The notes beneath the pieces are model-generated. The model was not told the DNA's origin, ran no database searches, and saw only the letters and a program-made list of their open reading frames with translations. Made by a program: the position numbers and the translations under genes. This document shows positions 14,544 to 17,450 of a stretch of 17,450 nucleotides of DNA, in pieces. This DNA is from Bacteroidota bacterium (GTDB lineage Bacteria > Bacteroidota > Bacteroidia > Flavobacteriales_D > JABDKJ01). Position 1 is the first letter of the stretch. Every line of letters begins with the position of its first letter. The DNA lies in the NCBI GenBank assembly GCA_027621335.1, contig JAQCAN010000021.1, positions 1 to 17,450 on the forward strand. The letters are read 5' to 3'.

Positions 14544-16313
14544 CTAGTCAATCTCTTCAACAATACTACCACACTTCATCATCTTCGATCCGAAATATGG
14601 ATTGCGGATTTCTTTCTCCAGACTCAGCCAATTGCCCCCTCTATCCTGATCGGCCATGGGACAGAAATCTTCATAGACCTTTTCCTTCATCGGATCGAAG
14701 GTCTTGGTGAGGCTTATCATTTGTGCAGAGAGCGGTTTGAATGCCGATCGAATCTGAGCGATATCCGAGAAATGTGCCGCATGCTCCAAGATTTCATCCA
14801 ATTCTTTTTTGGCGCTCATCCACTGACCATGAGCATCACCTTGGAAGGCGGACATATCCACTGACGCTATCGAAGCCTTCAATGCTAGGGCATCTTTTTT
14901 GGCGTTCTCGAAATCATCAGAGACTAGGGCATCTTTCAGGGTCAGGTAGTTCTCAATCAGGGTCGCGATCTGGGCTTTGGATTCCTTTGTCGAACTGACG
15001 ACACTCACGCCTTTATTGGACGAGATGGGAGCGGTCGGCACAGTTCCTCCACCATGATCATGGCCTGTCATCACCTTGCCTCCTTCGGGATTCATCATAC
15101 TCGCTTTGCCAGCCAATTGGGCGGCTGCATCTATACTGAAGGTTCCGCTGAACGCGATCTCTTCGCCTGATTCCAGTCCTTCTTCGATCACGTAAGAATC
15201 ACCCATCGACAGGCCTAGTCGTACTTCCCGCATCTGGAAGCTGACACCTTTGTCAGAAGGAGTGCGCACATAGACTACCGAACGTTCTCCTGTCCACATC
15301 ACAGCCGACTTAGGCACCGTCAATTTCGATTCTTTACTTCCCACAGGGCTTGACACAAGTCCTGTCACGAACATCTCTGGCTTGAGTCGGCCCTTGGAGT
15401 TTTGAAATGAAATCCGCGCTTTGGCCACGCGGGTCTTCGCGTCAATAACGGGATCGATGAAGTCGATCTTAGCCGTGAAATCTTCTCCAGGAAGAGAGGC
15501 TACTTGGAAGGTAACTTCGCTGCCGATTTTAACCCAGGACATGTCCTGCTCGTAGACATCGAAGAGGATCCACAGTCCAGAGAGATCAGCCACTTCGTAG
15601 AGGATTCCACCCTGACTTACATAATCACCTTCATTGACTTTCTTCTTCAAGACCACACCGCCCTGATCGGCATAGATGGGGAGGGTGCCGCTGGCTTCAC
15701 CTCGCTCCAGTATCGCATCGATCTGCGTGTCACTCATTTTCCAATTTCTGAGCTTGGATTTTGCTGCTTCGAGGAGTTGAGGATAGTCTGCCTGCATACG
15801 TTCAGCCTCGAGCAGTTCTTCCTGAGCGGTCACGAGGTCGGGGGAATAGATGCGTCCGACCTGCGCTCCTTTGCGCACTTGTTCTCCAATGAAATCGATA
15901 TTCAATTCCTCTAGCCGACCTGAGATGTGACTGCTCTGCGAATGCACCTTACGCTCATCGACCTGCACCTTGCCGTTCAATCGCAGATCCATACTGGCTG
16001 CGTCCGAGCCAACGACCATCGTGCGCACATCGGCCAATTGCATGGCGGTGGGCGACATGCGTATGTCCATGTCCGATCCTTCCTCCTCAGCCCCACCACT
16101 GACTGGAATGAGCTCCATGCCACAGATGGGACAGTTTCCCGGCTCTGCTTGCCTGATCTGTGGATGCATAGAGCAGGTCCATATGGTGGCGTCCTCGACC
16201 TCGGTGGTGGGCTGCTCAGTAGCAGAGCTTCCATTCATCATCCTGCCGAGCAAGAAACCCAGAAGCAGTGTGGCCGCCCCGATGAGTATGATCTTCTTAT
16301 TTACCTGTTTCAT
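14544..16313 (-). CDS. cusB: CusB-like Cu/Ag efflux adaptor with heavy-metal-binding and DUF3347 domains
   Basis: The 589-residue periplasmic adaptor joins an RND metal pump (CusA type, not in the window) to the CusC-like channel encoded just upstream. An N-terminal membrane anchor or signal (IILIGAATLLLGFLLGRM) precedes a heavy-metal-binding domain, WTCSMHPQIRQ ... GNCPICGMELIP, with C47, M49, H50, C61, C64 and M66 as likely Cu/Ag ligands. Next come the HlyD parts: a beta/lipoyl half (LNGKVQVDERKVHSQSSHIS), a coiled coil (about 160-205), the second half (PIYADQGGVVLKKKVNEGDYV), a barrel (ADLSGLWILFDVYEQDMSWV) and SGTFSIDAAAQL. A His/Gly linker (GHDHGGG) leads to DUF3347 (about 455-589), which ends with a Cys- and Met-bearing tail (FCPMADQDRGGNWL, SKMMKCG). 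It begins 7 bases after the CusC stop. Specificity for Cu(I)/Ag(I) is inferred from the domain set. Confidence 0.93.
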   Translation of the reverse strand: MKQVNKKIILIGAATLLLGFLLGRMMNGSSATEQPTTEVEDATIWTCSMHPQIRQAEPGNCPICGMELIPVSGGAEEEGSDMDIRMSPTAMQLADVRTMVVGSDAASMDLRLNGKVQVDERKVHSQSSHISGRLEELNIDFIGEQVRKGAQVGRIYSPDLVTAQEELLEAERMQADYPQLLEAAKSKLRNWKMSDTQIDAILERGEASGTLPIYADQGGVVLKKKVNEGDYVSQGGILYEVADLSGLWILFDVYEQDMSWVKIGSEVTFQVASLPGEDFTAKIDFIDPVIDAKTRVAKARISFQNSKGRLKPEMFVTGLVSSPVGSKESKLTVPKSAVMWTGERSVVYVRTPSDKGVSFQMREVRLGLSMGDSYVIEEGLESGEEIAFSGTFSIDAAAQLAGKASMMNPEGGKVMTGHDHGGGTVPTAPISSNKGVSVVSSTKESKAQIATLIENYLTLKDALVSDDFENAKKDALALKASIASVDMSAFQGDAHGQWMSAKKELDEILEHAAHFSDIAQIRSAFKPLSAQMISLTKTFDPMKEKVYEDFCPMADQDRGGNWLSLEKEIRNPYFGSKMMKCGSIVEEID

Positions 16314-16320
16314 ATCGATT

Positions 16321-17450
16321 CTATTGTGAAATGATGTAAAGGAATTCGGCCCGCCCTATGAGCCCTTCCGTAATGACTTTGACTGTCCTGATCTGATAGT
16401 CGAGCAGTTGTTTCTCTATTGCTAGCATTTCATCGAATCCCGTTCCGTTATTGCCGTAATCGGAGATCAAGAGGTCTCTGACCTGTTCCCCTTTGGCGAT
16501 TTGATATTTATAAAGTGAAGCATTGACCATACTGCTTTCGACCGCATATCTTTTCAATTCCAACTTCGATTCGAGTTCGTTGATCAGATTCTGTTCGGAG
16601 AATTCCAGAGCCTCTTTTCTCAGGATAGCCTCTTGAGTTTGCGCCTTGTATTTCTTTCTAAAAATGGGCAGGCTCATAGAGACCATGGGCATGATCACAT
16701 CCTTGCCATTGTCCTCCAATCCTTGTATGGGTCGATCATCGACCAACACATAGTCCAATCCGATTCCGAATGATGGTCTGCCTTGACGAGCAGACAATTC
16801 TTCTGCGGCCTCCGCAGCCTTGATACGCGCACGGACTGCTTGGATGTTGACATTCTGAAACAAGGAAGTGTCAGAACGTGCTGGAAGCTCCATGGATGCG
16901 CGATTGAAATTGCCACTGATGGAAATGGAGCTCTGATCAGTTCTGTTCAGGAGCGAATTCATCTGAAACTCCAAAGGGGCGATCTTGTCTTGCAACAAAC
17001 GGATATTCGTGGCCGATTCCTCGATCATGATATCGGTGCGGATGACATCGGCCATACTGCTCTTTCCCACCGAGAACCCTGAGAGCGCGAGTTCCTTTCT
17101 ACTCTTCAAAAGGACAAGATTCGCTTCGAGCAAGGCAATCCGCTCATGGAGTTCCCAAAGGCTGTAATACGAAGTACGCACCTTGAGTTCCAAGAGCTGT
17201 TGCTGATCCAAGAATTCCTGATAGGCTGCCTCTGCGAGATAGCTGCGCATGTCGCTCTTCGCTTGCAAGGTGCCGAACCATGGGAACATCTGTGCTAAGG
17301 AGAACTTCATGCGCTGAGGACCGACACGCGTCTCGACAGGGCTGATGAAATAACCGAAGGAGAAGGTGGGGTCGGGCAACGCATTTGCCTGAGCAATCGT
17401 CTGCATCTCGGCTTCGAAGCGCGCGTAACTCGCTTTCACACCCGGATTAT
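16321..17450 (-). CDS. CusC/TolC-like outer membrane efflux protein, partial (5' end beyond window)
   Basis: The frame is open from the right edge to TAG 16321-16323, giving about 375 C-terminal residues. It opens NPGVKASYARFEAEMQ; the GTG at 17439 is an internal Val codon, not a start. Landmarks of the outer membrane factor fold are ANALPDPTFSFGYF, FSLAQMFPWFGTLQAKSDM, long amphipathic helices (LHERIALLEANLVLLKSRKELALSGF), and the second repeat with the VSMSLPIF strand and the end LDYQIRTVKVITEGL. The protein forms the trimeric outer membrane channel for the RND efflux complex. FPWFGTL is a common form of this strand in Bacteroidota CusC-like proteins. It is the first gene in the window of the minus-strand operon leading to the CusB-like adaptor 7 bases downstream. 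Confidence 0.93.
   Translation of the reverse strand, partial: NPGVKASYARFEAEMQTIAQANALPDPTFSFGYFISPVETRVGPQRMKFSLAQMFPWFGTLQAKSDMRSYLAEAAYQEFLDQQQLLELKVRTSYYSLWELHERIALLEANLVLLKSRKELALSGFSVGKSSMADVIRTDIMIEESATNIRLLQDKIAPLEFQMNSLLNRTDQSSISISGNFNRASMELPARSDTSLFQNVNIQAVRARIKAAEAAEELSARQGRPSFGIGLDYVLVDDRPIQGLEDNGKDVIMPMVSMSLPIFRKKYKAQTQEAILRKEALEFSEQNLINELESKLELKRYAVESSMVNASLYKYQIAKGEQVRDLLISDYGNNGTGFDEMLAIEKQLLDYQIRTVKVITEGLIGRAEFLYIISQ

Noticed and set aside
15504..16334. Several plus-strand ORFs opposite the CusB-like gene
   Set aside because: All are shadows of a complete and well-recognised adaptor; none has a signal, motif or upstream promoter.
17430..17439. GTG at 17439 as the start of the outer membrane factor
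   Set aside because: The frame stays open to the window edge with NPGVKASY, typical internal sequence of the family, so the gene is cut by the window.

Overview
The window looks like a chromosomal segment from a marine, aerobic member of the Bacteroidota (flavobacteria/Cryomorphaceae-like). The clues are a proteorhodopsin with a Brp/Blh carotenoid cleavage gene beside it, two secreted proteins ending in type IX secretion (Por) sorting domains, DUF5777 and DUF3347 domains, and two promoters of the Bacteroidota type (TTTG, 18-19 nt, TAnnTTTG). No tRNA, rRNA, CRISPR array or transposase was seen.

Layout. (1) 1-1160 is a worn left flank: the tail of a VOC/glyoxalase protein, then back-to-back remnants of a DUF5777 protein (minus) and a HlyD/CusB-like adaptor (plus, frameshifted), joined near base 645. 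(2) 1293-3162 is the light-energy module: a promoter, a proton-pumping proteorhodopsin with Met at the spectral tuning site, a very strong intrinsic terminator, and blh, whose most obvious ATG lies inside that terminator stem. (3) 3328-7312 is a plus-strand cluster resembling a DevBCA/MacAB-type tripartite exporter: a lipoprotein adaptor broken by two in-frame stops, an intact FtsX/MacB-type permease, an intact ATPase, and an MscS-type channel. (4) 7541-10171 is one minus-strand transcription unit with recognisable promoter and terminator, encoding a large secreted trypsin-like protease with a sorting tail. (5) 10172-12050 is gene-poor and full of debris: a decayed second copy of the MscS gene's 3' end, a DUF7793-like ORF without an ATG start, a long inverted repeat and a frameshifted DUF3347 remnant. 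(6) 12053-17450 is a minus-strand operon read from the right edge: a CusC/TolC-like outer membrane factor (partial), a CusB-like adaptor with a heavy-metal-binding domain and a DUF3347 domain, a YdjM-type membrane hydrolase, and a secreted sialidase-fold protein with a CxCC motif and sorting tail.

How the parts work together. Proteorhodopsin pumps protons in light; Blh makes its retinal from beta-carotene. The right-hand operon is the periplasmic and outer membrane part of a Cu/Ag-type RND efflux system; the RND pump itself would lie outside the window. The adaptor of the ABC exporter appears dead or recently inactivated while its partners remain open. Three distinct HlyD/CusB-type adaptor sequences are damaged or partial in the window (607-1160, 3328-4407, 11777-12029) next to one intact copy, so loss and turnover of export adaptors is the main theme. 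I found no clearly new biological system. The most interesting items are the terminator overlapping the start of blh, the double-nonsense adaptor, and the Cys-rich sialidase-fold protein inside the metal efflux operon.
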